The notes under the pieces are model-generated. The model saw only the letters and a program-made list of their open reading frames with translations. It was not told where the DNA came from and ran no database searches. A stretch of DNA of 64,000 bases from Mycolicibacterium hassiacum DSM 44199 (GTDB lineage: Bacteria > Actinomycetota > Actinomycetes > Mycobacteriales > Mycobacteriaceae): assembly GCF_900603025.1 (NCBI RefSeq), contig NZ_LR026975.1, forward strand, positions 2,604,001 to 2,668,000, in the 5' to 3' direction. The position numbers and the translations under genes are program-made. Below, piece by piece: positions 25,615 through 35,000 of the stretch. Each line of letters starts with the position of its first letter. Position 1 is the first letter of the stretch.

Positions 25615-27090
25615 TCAGCGCGGCATCAGGTCCTGCCAGTTGCCCGCGACGGGCCGGGCGAGATCGGTCTGGTAGTAGACCTTGCCGTCCGGTGCGGCGA
25701 ACTGGCCGGACTCGGGGTTGTAGGTCGCGAACGCCACGGGCGGTGGGGCCGCGCCGTCGGGCGTGTGCGCGCTCGGCGCCGCCGGCGGTGTGCCGCCGAC
25801 GGGGCCGAAGATGTTGTCCTCCACGTCGACCCGGTCGTCGGGCCGGACCCCCTGGGCCACGAGGCCGGGATCGATCGGATACGGCCCCAGCACATGCTGG
25901 CGCATCGCCAGCGGTTCGTAGGGTTTGTCGCTCTCGCAGATCTCCACCGTGGGTGCGCGTTTGCCGGGTTGCCCCATGCACGGGTAGTTGCGGGCACCGC
26001 GCACCCCGATGGGCGAGTCCTGCGGGAGCTTGCAGTACAGCCCGTCCGGGGTGTCGACGTCGCTCAGGTCGGCCGGTGACCGCCACGCCGACGGCGGTAG
26101 GAAGCCCACCGTACACGCCGGCGGATCGCCGAGCGTGAGACTGAACTCCGAAAGCGCCATCCCGGTCGGGTTGTTCAACGCCGAACCGTACGACTGGGTG
26201 GCGGCCAGATACGGCGGCAGCAGCACCAGCAGCTGTTCGATGGAGGGATGGTAGGTGACGGCGACCTGCCCGACCGTGGTGAGATTCGCCAGCAACACCG
26301 GCAGCGTCGGCTCGACCTCACGCATCAGCCGGGTGGCCGCGTCGGCCGCACCGTCGCCGTCGCGCAGAATGGTCCGGACCTCCGGGTCGCGTGCCACGAC
26401 CGTTGCGGTGATCCCGGCCAGGCTGCGCGCCCAGGTCCGGATCGCGTCGGCGCTCTGCGCCTGCCCGTCGACCACCGGACCGGCATCGTCGATCAGGCGG
26501 CGGGCGCGCTCGGCGCTGTCGCCGAGCCCGGCGGCCACCCGGCTCGACGAGTCGAACAGCGTGCCCAGGTCGTTTCCGGTTCCGTTGAACGCCTTGAAGG
26601 ACTCGTCGAGCAGGCTGCTGAGTCGCGTGCGGGGGATGGAGTCGACCAGAGCGCTGAGCTGGTCGAGCATGGGCCCCACGCGCTGCGGTAACGATGCGTT
26701 CTCGGCGCTGATCACCGCACCGTCCTGCAGGTACGGGCCGTCATCGGTACGGGGCACCAGGTCGACGTACTGTTCGCCGACCGCCGACACGCTGCGGACC
26801 CTCGCCTGCAGATCGGCCGGGACTTTCGCCGACCGCTGCAGCGACATGGTGACCACCACGCCCTCGCGGGTCGGCTGGATGTCGGTGACCTTGCCCACCT
26901 CGACCCCGCGGTAGGTCACGTTCGCAAACCGGTACAGCCCGCTCGCATAAGGCAATTCCAGGGTGACGGTGATGCGTCCGATCCCGAGCAGCACCGGAAG
27001 CTTCAGGTATCCGACCACCATCGCGGACATCCCGATCACCGACGCGATCGCGAAGATGATCAACTGATTGCGCACGAACCGGGTCAACAT
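25615..27090 (-). CDS. mceF: Mce family protein MceF
   Basis: 491 residues, ATG at 27090 (TGATG with mceE). Seen: one N-terminal membrane segment (LIIFAIASVIGMSAMVVGYL), the MlaD/Mce domain (about 38-115, ITVTLELPYASGLYRFANV...GVEVGKV), a long helical needle region (about 150-300), then a Pro-rich C-terminal tail. Last gene of the operon. Family knowledge: six Mce subunits form a periplasmic lipid-transport tunnel with a YrbEA/B permease and an MceG ATPase (not in the window). The single anchor and operon order support MceF. Confidence 0.93.
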   Translation of the reverse strand: MLTRFVRNQLIIFAIASVIGMSAMVVGYLKLPVLLGIGRITVTLELPYASGLYRFANVTYRGVEVGKVTDIQPTREGVVVTMSLQRSAKVPADLQARVRSVSAVGEQYVDLVPRTDDGPYLQDGAVISAENASLPQRVGPMLDQLSALVDSIPRTRLSSLLDESFKAFNGTGNDLGTLFDSSSRVAAGLGDSAERARRLIDDAGPVVDGQAQSADAIRTWARSLAGITATVVARDPEVRTILRDGDGAADAATRLMREVEPTLPVLLANLTTVGQVAVTYHPSIEQLLVLLPPYLAATQSYGSALNNPTGMALSEFSLTLGDPPACTVGFLPPSAWRSPADLSDVDTPDGLYCKLPQDSPIGVRGARNYPCMGQPGKRAPTVEICESDKPYEPLAMRQHVLGPYPIDPGLVAQGVRPDDRVDVEDNIFGPVGGTPPAAPSAHTPDGAAPPPVAFATYNPESGQFAAPDGKVYYQTDLARPVAGNWQDLMPR

Positions 27091-28301
27091 CAGTTACCGC
27101 CCTCGCTCGGTGGCACCTCGACAGCCTCGCCCGGTGTGGTCTCGCTGGGCATGGCCTCCCCGAGATCGATTTCGGCGGGGGCGATCTCGGCGGGCTGCGG
27201 GGTGACCGGCGCCTTCAGCGGGTCCCGGGTGTAGGTGTTGTACCACGGGTCACCGGGTGCGGGCACCAACGAGACGTTCGGGTCTCCCCAGCGGGTGCCG
27301 AGGAACATGCCCCGCTTGAGCCGCGGGATGGTGAAGTCGAACACGATGAACTGGTTCATGTAGTCGCCGCGAATCCCCCGGTCGATGAAGTCCTGGGTGT
27401 AGGGATAGGTGGGCAGGTAGGTCAGCGCGGTGACCAGATCGGGGCCGACATCGGCCAGCGCCCGCACCGTCGGTTCGATGTTCTTGAGGTTGCGGACGAT
27501 GTCGTCGTGCGAATCGCCGATCAGTTGCGTTGCGGTGTCGCTGAATTCACCTAGCTTGCGTAGTGCGGCGGTGAGCTGCGGACGTTGCGCGTCGAGCACC
27601 TGCAAGGCGTTGGGGATGCGCTGCAAGGCCTCGGTGAGCACCGGCCGCTGAGCGGCGAAGGTCTCGGCCAACCGGTTCAGCCTCTCGATCGAGGTGAGGA
27701 TGTTGTCGTGCTGGCTGTCGAGCAGCCCGACCACGGTGTTCATCCGGGTGATCAGGTCGCGGATCTGCACCTGCTGCCCGTTCATCGCGGCGTTGAAGTT
27801 GCGGACGATGTCACCGATGTGGGCCAATCCGCCGCCGTTGATCACCACGGACAGCGACGACAGCGTCTGCTCCGTCGACGGGTAGGTCGAGGTGCGGCGC
27901 AACGGGATGACCGCGCCGGCGGGCAGCCGGCCGACCGGCTGCTCGCCGACCGGTGGGTCCAGCGCCAGATGCATCGATCCGAGCAGGCTCGTCTGCCCCA
28001 CGGTGGCCATCGCGTTCGCGGGGATGACGACGTCCGGCCGCACCGAGACCTCGACGTCTGCCCGCCAGTCCTCGACCGTCATCCGCCGAACGGCGCCGAC
28101 CACCACGTCGTTGCTCAGCACCGGCGAGTTCGGTTCCAGTGTCCCGACATTGGCGAGCTGAACGCGATAGACGACGGCGTCGCGACCGGTCCCCACGGTG
28201 CCGGGCAGCGGCAGCGAGTTCAGCCCGCCGAAGGAGCAGCCGGACAACAGCACCGCACAGCAGACCAGCGCCGCGATCCGACGGGCCCGCCGCGCCGTCA
28301 C
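27090..28301 (-). CDS. mceE: Mce family lipoprotein MceE
   Basis: 403 residues from the GTG at 28301 (GTGA overlap with mceD). Seen: RRARRIAALVCCAVLLSGC, a lipoprotein signal with the lipobox Cys at about residue 22, then the Mce domain (YRVQLANVGTLEPNSPV...DVVVGAV), helical needle region and an acidic/Pro C-terminal tail. Family knowledge: MceE is the lipidated subunit in mycobacterial Mce complexes. Confidence 0.93.
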   Translation of the reverse strand: MTARRARRIAALVCCAVLLSGCSFGGLNSLPLPGTVGTGRDAVVYRVQLANVGTLEPNSPVLSNDVVVGAVRRMTVEDWRADVEVSVRPDVVIPANAMATVGQTSLLGSMHLALDPPVGEQPVGRLPAGAVIPLRRTSTYPSTEQTLSSLSVVINGGGLAHIGDIVRNFNAAMNGQQVQIRDLITRMNTVVGLLDSQHDNILTSIERLNRLAETFAAQRPVLTEALQRIPNALQVLDAQRPQLTAALRKLGEFSDTATQLIGDSHDDIVRNLKNIEPTVRALADVGPDLVTALTYLPTYPYTQDFIDRGIRGDYMNQFIVFDFTIPRLKRGMFLGTRWGDPNVSLVPAPGDPWYNTYTRDPLKAPVTPQPAEIAPAEIDLGEAMPSETTPGEAVEVPPSEGGN

Positions 28302-29821
28302 CGCCCACCTCCCGGCGTCGGCGCGGCCTCGGCCGGCAGCAACATCTCGGTCAGGTTCGCCGGCGCGGAGGCACCCGGCTGGCCGGCGGTCCCGGCCGGC
28401 AGCAGCATCTGCGTCAGGGTGGACACCGCCGGCGCCGGGGCGCCCGGATACCACACCGGGGCCGGCGCGGCGCCCGGATAGGCCGGCGGGCTCGGGTAGG
28501 CCGGCAACCCGTGCGGTGCATAGGCGCCCGGCGGCTGCGGTGGATCCGTCCATCCCGGCGGGGGCGGCACGTCACCGGCGCCGGTGTAGGCCGACACCGC
28601 GGGCGGCAGCTCGGGCGGTCCCGGGTCGGTGCCGCCGCCACCCGGAGCCAACCGGGGATCGGAGTAGATGACGTTCTTCGGCGCCGGGTTCAGGTACATG
28701 TTGAACGGCAGCGGCAGATAGTTGAAGTTCATCAGCCGCAGGGCCGGCCCGAGGTACTCGGCACACGCCTTGCCCGCCTCGTCGGCGGTGACGTTCTCCA
28801 CCGCGGCGATCGCCGAGCAGATGGTGGCGACCGGGTTGGCGAAGTTGTTCATCGCGAACGACCCGCGCGGCCCGCCGGTGTCGGGGTTGTAGATGTTGTA
28901 GCCGTTGACCAGGGCGTTGGGTGCGACGTGCAGGATGTTCTTCACCACCGTGCTGTTGTCGGCCAGCACCTGGGTGAGGTTGGCCAATCGCTGGATCTGC
29001 TCGGCGGTCTGGTCGCGCGAACCGTCGAGGAACCGCTGCACCTTGCCGACCGCCGCCGACACCTCGTTGATCGCCGCGTCGAGATCGGTGCGGCTGCCGT
29101 CGATCACGCTGGTCACCTCCGCCAGCCGGTCCTGGAACTGCACGATCTGGGTGTTGCTGTCACGCAGCGCCGACACGAACACCTGGAGGTTCTCGATGAT
29201 GTCGACGATGTCGCCGCTGCCCTCGCCGACGATCCGGCCCACCTCCGCCAGTTGGGTGATGCTCTCCCTGAGCTTGTCGCCGTTGCCGGCCATCGCACCG
29301 GCGGCGGTGTCGATGAACCGCCCCAGTGACGTCTCCGAGACTTCGTTGGCGGGGCCGAGTTCGGTGGCCAGCCGGGTCAGTTGTTCCTTGATCTCGTCCC
29401 ATTCGACCGGTACGGCGGTCCGCTCGAGCGGGATCTCGCCGCCGTCGGGCATGGTCTCGCCTCCGGTCTGCCCGTCCGCGCCGTACGCCGGGGTCAGCTG
29501 CACGTAGCGCGCCGACACCAGGTTCGGGGCGACGATGATCGCGTCCGCGTCGGCCGGAATCGGGACGTCCCGGTCCACTTTCATGGTCACGCGGGCGCGG
29601 GTGCCCTGCGGTTCGATCGCGGCGATGCTGCCCACCCGTACACCGGCCACCCGCACCTCGTCGCCGGGATAGATCGCAGTCGCCGAGGCGAAGTAGGCGG
29701 TGATGGTGATCGGGCGCAGGAACCGATCGTGCACGGTCACCGCCGCGCCCGCGGCCAGCAGCAGGAGCAGGCCTGCGAGCACCAGCTTTCTGCGCCGGCG
29801 ATGTCGTTCGATGCCGCTCAT
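28298..29821 (-). CDS. mceD: Mce family protein MceD with long Pro-rich tail
   Basis: 507 residues, ATG at 29821. Seen: basic N-terminus and one membrane helix (KLVLAGLLLLLAAGAAV), Mce domain (ITAYFASATAIYPGDEVRVAG), helical needle, then about 110 residues rich in Pro, Gly, Ala and Tyr. Near the C-terminus LTQMLLPAG and LTEMLLPAE form a clear short repeat separated by about 12 residues. Overlaps mceC and mceE by 4 bp each. The tail is likely exposed in the cell wall (inference). Confidence 0.92.
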   Translation of the reverse strand: MSGIERHRRRRKLVLAGLLLLLAAGAAVTVHDRFLRPITITAYFASATAIYPGDEVRVAGVRVGSIAAIEPQGTRARVTMKVDRDVPIPADADAIIVAPNLVSARYVQLTPAYGADGQTGGETMPDGGEIPLERTAVPVEWDEIKEQLTRLATELGPANEVSETSLGRFIDTAAGAMAGNGDKLRESITQLAEVGRIVGEGSGDIVDIIENLQVFVSALRDSNTQIVQFQDRLAEVTSVIDGSRTDLDAAINEVSAAVGKVQRFLDGSRDQTAEQIQRLANLTQVLADNSTVVKNILHVAPNALVNGYNIYNPDTGGPRGSFAMNNFANPVATICSAIAAVENVTADEAGKACAEYLGPALRLMNFNYLPLPFNMYLNPAPKNVIYSDPRLAPGGGGTDPGPPELPPAVSAYTGAGDVPPPPGWTDPPQPPGAYAPHGLPAYPSPPAYPGAAPAPVWYPGAPAPAVSTLTQMLLPAGTAGQPGASAPANLTEMLLPAEAAPTPGGGR

Positions 29822-30900
29822 GGATGCCTCTCCGGGATCCCGTTGTACGGGAAGGGGAATTCGGCGCGGGGGCCGGCATTGTCCGGGGGTTGTCCCGCAT
29901 TGACACCCCGGCGGAAGCCCAGCGCGTAGTCGAGGAACGGCTGAATCGCCGGGCCGGGCAGCAGGTTCGAGGCGAAACCGTAGTAGTAGAAACCGTTGTT
30001 CACGGCCTCACCCAGGGTCAGCTGATACTTCGCCAACCCGCGCAACGACTTCTCCAGATTGTCCCGGTTGCGTTCCAGCATCTCGGCGACGCGGTTGAGT
30101 TGTTCGAGCGCCGGAGCCAGCTCCTGCTCGTTGTCGTCGACCAGCCGGGACAGTTCCCGGGCGACCGCGGTGGTGTTGGCCAGCAGCGTGACAATGGCCT
30201 GCCGGCGGTCGCGCAGCACGGCCAGCAGGTCGTTGGCGTTGAGGATCAGGCTCTGCACCTGTTCGCTGCGCTCCGCGAGGATCCCGGTGACATTCGCCGC
30301 CGCGGACAGCAGGCTCCGCAGCGATTCGTTGCGCTGGTTGACCGTCCTGGACAGCTGGCTCACCCCTTCGAAGGTGGGCCCCAGTTGGGGTGCCAGCCGT
30401 TCGACGGTGTCCGACAGGGTGTCCAGTGCGTGGTTGATGGCCGCGGTGTCGGTCTGCGCGGTGTTGGTGGTGAAGTCGCCGACCGCATCGGTCAGCGAGT
30501 ACGGCGCAGCGGTCCGCGTCAGCGGGATCTCCCCCATCGGGCCGATACTGCCGCTGCCGCGGGGTTCGACCACCAGCACCCGCTCGCCGAGCAGCGTGCC
30601 GATGCCGATGTGCGCGGTGGTGTCCCGGCCCAGCCGGACCCGGCTGTCGACGGCGAAGGTGACTCGGGCCACCCCGCGGTCGAGTTCGACATCGGACACC
30701 TTGCCCACCGTCACCCCGGACACCTTCACGTCGTTGCCCGCGGCCAGCCCGCCCGCTTCGGCGAACAGCGCCTGGTAGCGGATCGACGACGCCATCGAGA
30801 GCAGCTGCTGGGGGCGCAGCCCCACCGCGATGATCAGGACGATCAGCACCAGACCGATGAAACCGGCACGGACAAGCGATGATTGGCGGTACTTCAGCAT
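29818..30900 (-). CDS. mceC: Mce family protein MceC
   Basis: 360 residues, ATG at 30900 (TGATG with mceB); a farther upstream start would run into mceB. Seen: one N-terminal membrane helix (AGFIGLVLIVLIIAVGL), Mce domain (YQALFAEAGGLAAGNDVKVSG), long helical region with heptad-like leucines, and a conserved-looking aromatic C-terminal domain (NNGFYYYGFASNLLPGP). Subunit of the Mce lipid-transport tunnel. Confidence 0.93.
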   Translation of the reverse strand: MLKYRQSSLVRAGFIGLVLIVLIIAVGLRPQQLLSMASSIRYQALFAEAGGLAAGNDVKVSGVTVGKVSDVELDRGVARVTFAVDSRVRLGRDTTAHIGIGTLLGERVLVVEPRGSGSIGPMGEIPLTRTAAPYSLTDAVGDFTTNTAQTDTAAINHALDTLSDTVERLAPQLGPTFEGVSQLSRTVNQRNESLRSLLSAAANVTGILAERSEQVQSLILNANDLLAVLRDRRQAIVTLLANTTAVARELSRLVDDNEQELAPALEQLNRVAEMLERNRDNLEKSLRGLAKYQLTLGEAVNNGFYYYGFASNLLPGPAIQPFLDYALGFRRGVNAGQPPDNAGPRAEFPFPYNGIPERHP

Positions 30901-31931
30901 CACGGCTCCCCGCACCGGCCGGTGTTCTGAATGACCCACGGGAAGTGGGCGGTGCGGCCCTGCAGGTCGCTCACCCGCACCGACACCCCACAGATGTAGA
31001 GGTTCAGCCAGCTGCCGTAGGAGCCCAGCCGCACCAGTTTGCGGTAGTTCTGCGGCGTCTTGTGCATGAGCAGGTCCAGTCGGGCCAGTTCGTCCTCCCC
31101 GGACAGCAGCGGGGCCAGCCTGCTGAGCTGGTCCACGCTGCCCGACAGCGCGGGCCGCGATTCCGACAGCAGGCTCGCCAGCGAGGCCGTGCCGCTGTCC
31201 AGGGCCGCGACCGCCTCACCGATCGGGTCACGCTCGGCGGCCAGGCCGCTGACCAGGCGTTCCAGCCCGTCCACCGCGGCCATGAACCGGTCGCCGTCGG
31301 CGGCGAGCACCTCGAGCACGTCGTTGAGGCTGTCGATGAGGCGCTGCACCGTCGCCCCGTTGTCGGCCAGCCTGTTGGTGAACGACGAGGTGCGCGCGAA
31401 CAACGATTCGAGTTCCCCGTCCTGACCCTGCAGGATCTGGATCAGCGAGTGGGTCAGCGCGTTCACGTCGTCGGGGTCGAGGCCCTGGATCACCGGTTTC
31501 AGCCCGCCGAGCAACAGGTTCAGGTCGAGCGCCGGCTCGGTGCGGTCGATTCCGAAGTGCGACCCCGGTGGCCGGACACCGCTGGCTCCGGGCGTGTCGA
31601 TCAGCTCCAGATAGCGGTCCCCGACCAGGTTCAGGTACCGGACGGCGACCCGGGTGCCGTCGGTGAGCCGGACATGCTCGTCGGCGTCGAAGGTGACCAG
31701 CACGGTGTTGTCGGGTTGCAGGTCGACGTCCCGCACGGTGCCGACACGAATCCCCGCCACCCGCACCGAATCACCCGGCTTGAGGCTCGAACTGTCGCGG
31801 AACAGCGCGGTGTAGCGGTTCGTGGTTCCCGATCGGTACTCGCTGAAGATGGCGAACAGGCCGGCGGTCAGCACCACCATGGTGATCGCGAAGACACCGA
31901 GTTTGATCGTCGTTCTGATCAGGCCGCTCAT
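30900..31931 (-). CDS. mceB: Mce family protein MceB
   Basis: 343 residues, ATG at 31931 (ATGA overlap with mceA). Seen: membrane anchor (LGVFAITMVVLTAGLFAIF), Mce domain (YTALFRDSSSLKPGDSVRVAG), helical needle region and the C-terminal LNLYICGVSV segment typical of MceB proteins. Subunit of the Mce complex. Confidence 0.93.
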   Translation of the reverse strand: MSGLIRTTIKLGVFAITMVVLTAGLFAIFSEYRSGTTNRYTALFRDSSSLKPGDSVRVAGIRVGTVRDVDLQPDNTVLVTFDADEHVRLTDGTRVAVRYLNLVGDRYLELIDTPGASGVRPPGSHFGIDRTEPALDLNLLLGGLKPVIQGLDPDDVNALTHSLIQILQGQDGELESLFARTSSFTNRLADNGATVQRLIDSLNDVLEVLAADGDRFMAAVDGLERLVSGLAAERDPIGEAVAALDSGTASLASLLSESRPALSGSVDQLSRLAPLLSGEDELARLDLLMHKTPQNYRKLVRLGSYGSWLNLYICGVSVRVSDLQGRTAHFPWVIQNTGRCGEP

Positions 31932-33121
31932 CCCGGTTGTCCGATCTGTGCGGTGTTGCGCGGTGGTCCGGCGATGGGACCGAACAGCATCTGTTTGAGC
32001 CCGTCGGAGTTCAACAGGATTCCTTCGTTGCCGTACTGCGCGGGGTTGGCGTTGACGTCGGTGATCACGAACGGGGGACGCTTCTGGAACGGCACCTTGG
32101 GCAGGTCGGTGCACTGGGGACCACCGGTGGCCGCGACCTTCGGCAGGTTGTCCGGGTAGCGGTAGCGTTCCTGGCCGAACACGACGGTCTGCAACAGCAG
32201 CCCGCCGGGCACCGGTGTGCCGGGAGCTTTCGCCAGTTCGGCGGCGCCCCCGAGGCCACAGGTCAACGCCTCGTGGTAGGCGTTGGTCAGATCGGTGGTC
32301 GGCACCAGCAGCCGCATCACGTCGGTGATGGCCCGCCGGTTGCCGCCGATGACGGTGTTGCCGGTGTCGGCCAGTCCGATCACGCTCACCAGCAGTGCAT
32401 CCAGGTTGCGCTGTTCGTCGACGACGGTCTGACCGATCCGGGTCGCCGAGTCGGTGACGACGACGAGATCTTCGGCGGCGTCCGCGTAGGCACCGATCGC
32501 CTCCGGCGTGACGGCGAGTTGTTGTTCCAGCACGGGCAGACTCGGCTCGATGGTGGCCAGGAAGGTGTCGAGGTCGGCCAGCATCCGGCCGATCTGGTTG
32601 CCGCGCCCGTTGAACGCGGTGGCCATCGCGCCGAGCGTCTCGTTGAGTTTGACCGGCTCGATGCGGGACAGCACCGACGACAGTTGCTCGAACACCGTGT
32701 TGATCTCGACCGTGACGTGCTGTGCGTCGAGCACCTGCCCGGCCCGCAGCGACTCGGACGAGGGCCGTTCGGGCGGCACCAGTTCGACGAGCTTCGCGCC
32801 GAACACGGTCGAGGAGGAGATCTCGACCCGCACGTCGGCGGGTACGAGGTGCAGGTAGCGGCGGTCGATCGCCAGGTGCAGGGCCGCCTTGCCGTCGGGC
32901 AGAGATTCGATCGCCTTGACCGAACCTATCTGCGCCCCATGGAATTTCACTTTGGCGTCGGGGTTCATCACCAGGCCGGCCCGGTCCGACAACACCGTGA
33001 CCGGAGCCGCGTCGGTGAAGCTGCCGCGGAAGAGCCCGATGGTCAGCGCCACCACCCCGGCGATCGCGGCGAACGTGGCGGCGCCCAGCAGGCGCCGTCG
33101 CAGATCGGAACGCTGTCTCAT
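31928..33121 (-). CDS. mceA: Mce family protein MceA
   Basis: 397 residues, ATG at 33121. Seen: membrane anchor (AATFAAIAGVVALTIGLF), Mce domain (VTVLSDRAGLVMNPDAKVKFHG...FGAKLVEL), helical region, and the MceA-type end region with HEALTCGLGG and NEGILLNSDGLKQML. First mce gene after yrbEB (12 bp gap). Which numbered Mce system (Mce1, Mce3, Mce4 or a non-tubercular one) cannot be decided by eye. Confidence 0.93.
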   Translation of the reverse strand: MRQRSDLRRRLLGAATFAAIAGVVALTIGLFRGSFTDAAPVTVLSDRAGLVMNPDAKVKFHGAQIGSVKAIESLPDGKAALHLAIDRRYLHLVPADVRVEISSSTVFGAKLVELVPPERPSSESLRAGQVLDAQHVTVEINTVFEQLSSVLSRIEPVKLNETLGAMATAFNGRGNQIGRMLADLDTFLATIEPSLPVLEQQLAVTPEAIGAYADAAEDLVVVTDSATRIGQTVVDEQRNLDALLVSVIGLADTGNTVIGGNRRAITDVMRLLVPTTDLTNAYHEALTCGLGGAAELAKAPGTPVPGGLLLQTVVFGQERYRYPDNLPKVAATGGPQCTDLPKVPFQKRPPFVITDVNANPAQYGNEGILLNSDGLKQMLFGPIAGPPRNTAQIGQPG

Positions 33122-33133
33122 CGCCGGCCGCCG

Positions 33134-33982
33134 CTATCCCGACAGGTTGAAGTTGCCGTTGCTGCCGTATACCGACAGCGAGACCAGCAGGGTCACCGAC
33201 ACCACCACGATCAGCGACGTGCGCACGGCGTTGCCCACCGCCACACCGACACCCGACGGTCCGCCCGAGGCGGTGTAGCCGAAGTAGGTGTGAATGAGCA
33301 GCACCGCGAGCGCCATCAGGACCGCCTGCAGGAACGACCACAGCAGGTCGACCGGGTTGAGGAAGGTGTCGAAGTAGTGCGCGTACAGCCCGCTCGACTG
33401 GCCGAACAGCACCACCGTGGTGAACTGGCTGGCCAAGAACGACAGGATCACCGCGACCGCGTACAGCGGGGTGATCGCCACCATCCCGGCGATGATCCGG
33501 GTGCTGGCCAGGTATTCGATCGGCGGGATCCCCATGGTGTCCAGGGCGTCGATCTCCTCGTTGATGCGCATCGCGCCCAGTTGCGCGGTGACCCCCGCAC
33601 CGAAGGTCGCGGCCAGACCGATGCCGGCGACCACCGGTGCGGCGATGCGCACGTTGATGAACGCCGCCAGGAACCCGGTCAGGGCCTCGATGCCGATGTC
33701 GCCCAGGGAGCTGAAGCCCTGGATGGCGAGGGTTCCCCCGGCCGCCAGGGTGAGGAAGCCGACGATCGCGACCGTGCCGCCGATCATCGCCAATGTTCCT
33801 GCACCCATGGAGATCTCGGCGATCAGCCGGATGATCTCCTTGCGGAAGCGCACCGCGGCACGGGGCACCCCGGCCAGCGCCCGCCCGTAGAAGGCGGTCT
33901 GGTCGCCCACCCGGTCGACGACCGCCAGCGGCCTGTGCAGCTCGCGTGCCAGCCGCGGATACAGCACATCAATCCCACTCAT
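33134..33982 (-). CDS. yrbEB: YrbEB, MlaE-type permease of the Mce transporter
   Basis: 282 residues, ATG at 33982. Seen: MlaE-family integral membrane protein with five or six hydrophobic segments and the cytoplasmic coupling motif INEEIDALDTMGI (EExDAL), which contacts the MceG ATPase. Family knowledge: YrbEA/B heterodimer forms the inner-membrane permease. 15 bp after yrbEA and 12 bp before mceA. Confidence 0.94.
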   Translation of the reverse strand: MSGIDVLYPRLARELHRPLAVVDRVGDQTAFYGRALAGVPRAAVRFRKEIIRLIAEISMGAGTLAMIGGTVAIVGFLTLAAGGTLAIQGFSSLGDIGIEALTGFLAAFINVRIAAPVVAGIGLAATFGAGVTAQLGAMRINEEIDALDTMGIPPIEYLASTRIIAGMVAITPLYAVAVILSFLASQFTTVVLFGQSSGLYAHYFDTFLNPVDLLWSFLQAVLMALAVLLIHTYFGYTASGGPSGVGVAVGNAVRTSLIVVVSVTLLVSLSVYGSNGNFNLSG

Positions 33983-33997
33983 CGGCCTGTCTTTCGG

Positions 33998-34810
33998 TCA
34001 GTTCGCCGTCAACTGAATGCCGATCGCGGTGACGACGACGTTCACGACGAACAGGGACATGAAGGCGTAGACCACGGTTTCGTTCACCGCGTTGCCGACG
34101 GACTTGGCGCCACCGCCGGAGATGGTGAGCCCGCGGTAGCAGGCCACCATGCCGGCGATCACCCCGAACAGGGCGGCCTTCACACAGGAGATGACCATCT
34201 CGGGCACGCCGGTGAGCAGGGTGATGCCGGCGGCGAACGCCCCGGGGTTGACATCCTGGACGAACACCGAGAACGCGTAGCCGCCGACGATCCCGATGAT
34301 CACCACCAGGCTGTTGAGCAGCAGCGCCACCAGCCCCGACGCGAGCATCCGCGGTGTGACCAGCCGTTGCACCGGGTTGATGCCCAGCACCTCCATCGCG
34401 TCGATCTCCTCGCGGATGGTCCGCGAGCCGAGGTCGGCGCACATCGCGGTGGCGCCCGCTCCGGCGACGATCAGCACCGTGACCATCGGGCCGACCTGGG
34501 TCACCGCTCCGAACGCCGCGCCCGCACCGGACAGATCGGCCGCGCCCAGCTCCCGCAGCAGGATGTTGAGCGTGAAGCTGACCAGCACTGTGAACGGGAT
34601 CGCGACCAGCATGGTTGGCATCAGCGAGACCCGCGCGACGAACCACGCCTGCTCGAGCAGTTCCCGGCCCTGGAACGGCCTGCGGAACGCGAACCGGACC
34701 GCGTCGGCCGACATCGCGAGCAGACCCCCGACGGCCCGCACAGCCCCGAATCCGCGAGCGCTCAGGACAACCGGTCCAGGCGCTCGACGGTCGTGGACCT
34801 CACTCACCAT
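33998..34810 (-). CDS. yrbEA: YrbEA, MlaE-type permease of the Mce transporter
   Basis: 270 residues from the ATG at 34810 (MVSEVHDRR). Seen: MlaE-family membrane protein with the coupling motif IREEIDAMEVLGI and several hydrophobic helices. First gene of the eight-gene operon. The start lies in the last unit of a triple 14-bp repeat (34801-34842), each copy containing ATGGTGAGTG on the minus strand. Only the 34810 ATG is in frame, although in-frame GTG codons upstream (e.g. 34831) are also possible starts. Confidence 0.92.
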   Translation of the reverse strand: MVSEVHDRRAPGPVVLSARGFGAVRAVGGLLAMSADAVRFAFRRPFQGRELLEQAWFVARVSLMPTMLVAIPFTVLVSFTLNILLRELGAADLSGAGAAFGAVTQVGPMVTVLIVAGAGATAMCADLGSRTIREEIDAMEVLGINPVQRLVTPRMLASGLVALLLNSLVVIIGIVGGYAFSVFVQDVNPGAFAAGITLLTGVPEMVISCVKAALFGVIAGMVACYRGLTISGGGAKSVGNAVNETVVYAFMSLFVVNVVVTAIGIQLTAN

Positions 34811-34842
34811 GTGCCACTCACCATGCGCCACTCACCATGCGC
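34801..34842. repeat. three tandem 14-bp repeats over the yrbEA start
   Basis: Units 34801-34814, 34815-34828 and 34829-34842 read CACTCACCATGYGC on the plus strand; two are identical and the third differs at one base. On the minus strand each contains ATGGTGAGTG. Since 14 is not a multiple of 3, each unit puts the ATG in a different frame. Such repeats can gain or lose units by slippage. Confidence 0.93.
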
Positions 34843-34882
34843 AGCAGTACCCCTCGTTCCTCGGATTCGACGACACAGACGG

Positions 34883-34913
34883 TGACAGTCCGGCTTACGC
34901 GGCGGCATATTGT
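34883..34913 (+). promoter_or_regulatory. weak promoter candidate in the largest intergenic gap
   Basis: In the 190-bp gap 34811-35000, TGACAG (34883-34888) and TATTGT (34908-34913) resemble -35 and -10 boxes for the exported protein at 35001, but the 19-base spacer is long. The remaining gap shows no gene or strong structure. The mce promoter must also lie here, on the minus strand; I could not place it. Confidence 0.25.
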
Positions 34914-35000
34914 GTCCCATCCATCGGGAGGCGTCCGGCTGCCGGCGGCGGCCCGGCTGGAACGTGATGTCCCGATCCGACAAGCTGCAGGAGTCACTAG

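Noticed and set aside
34843..35000. A hidden small gene or riboswitch in the longest gap
   Set aside because: No conserved small protein pattern or cobalamin-type riboswitch features were seen.
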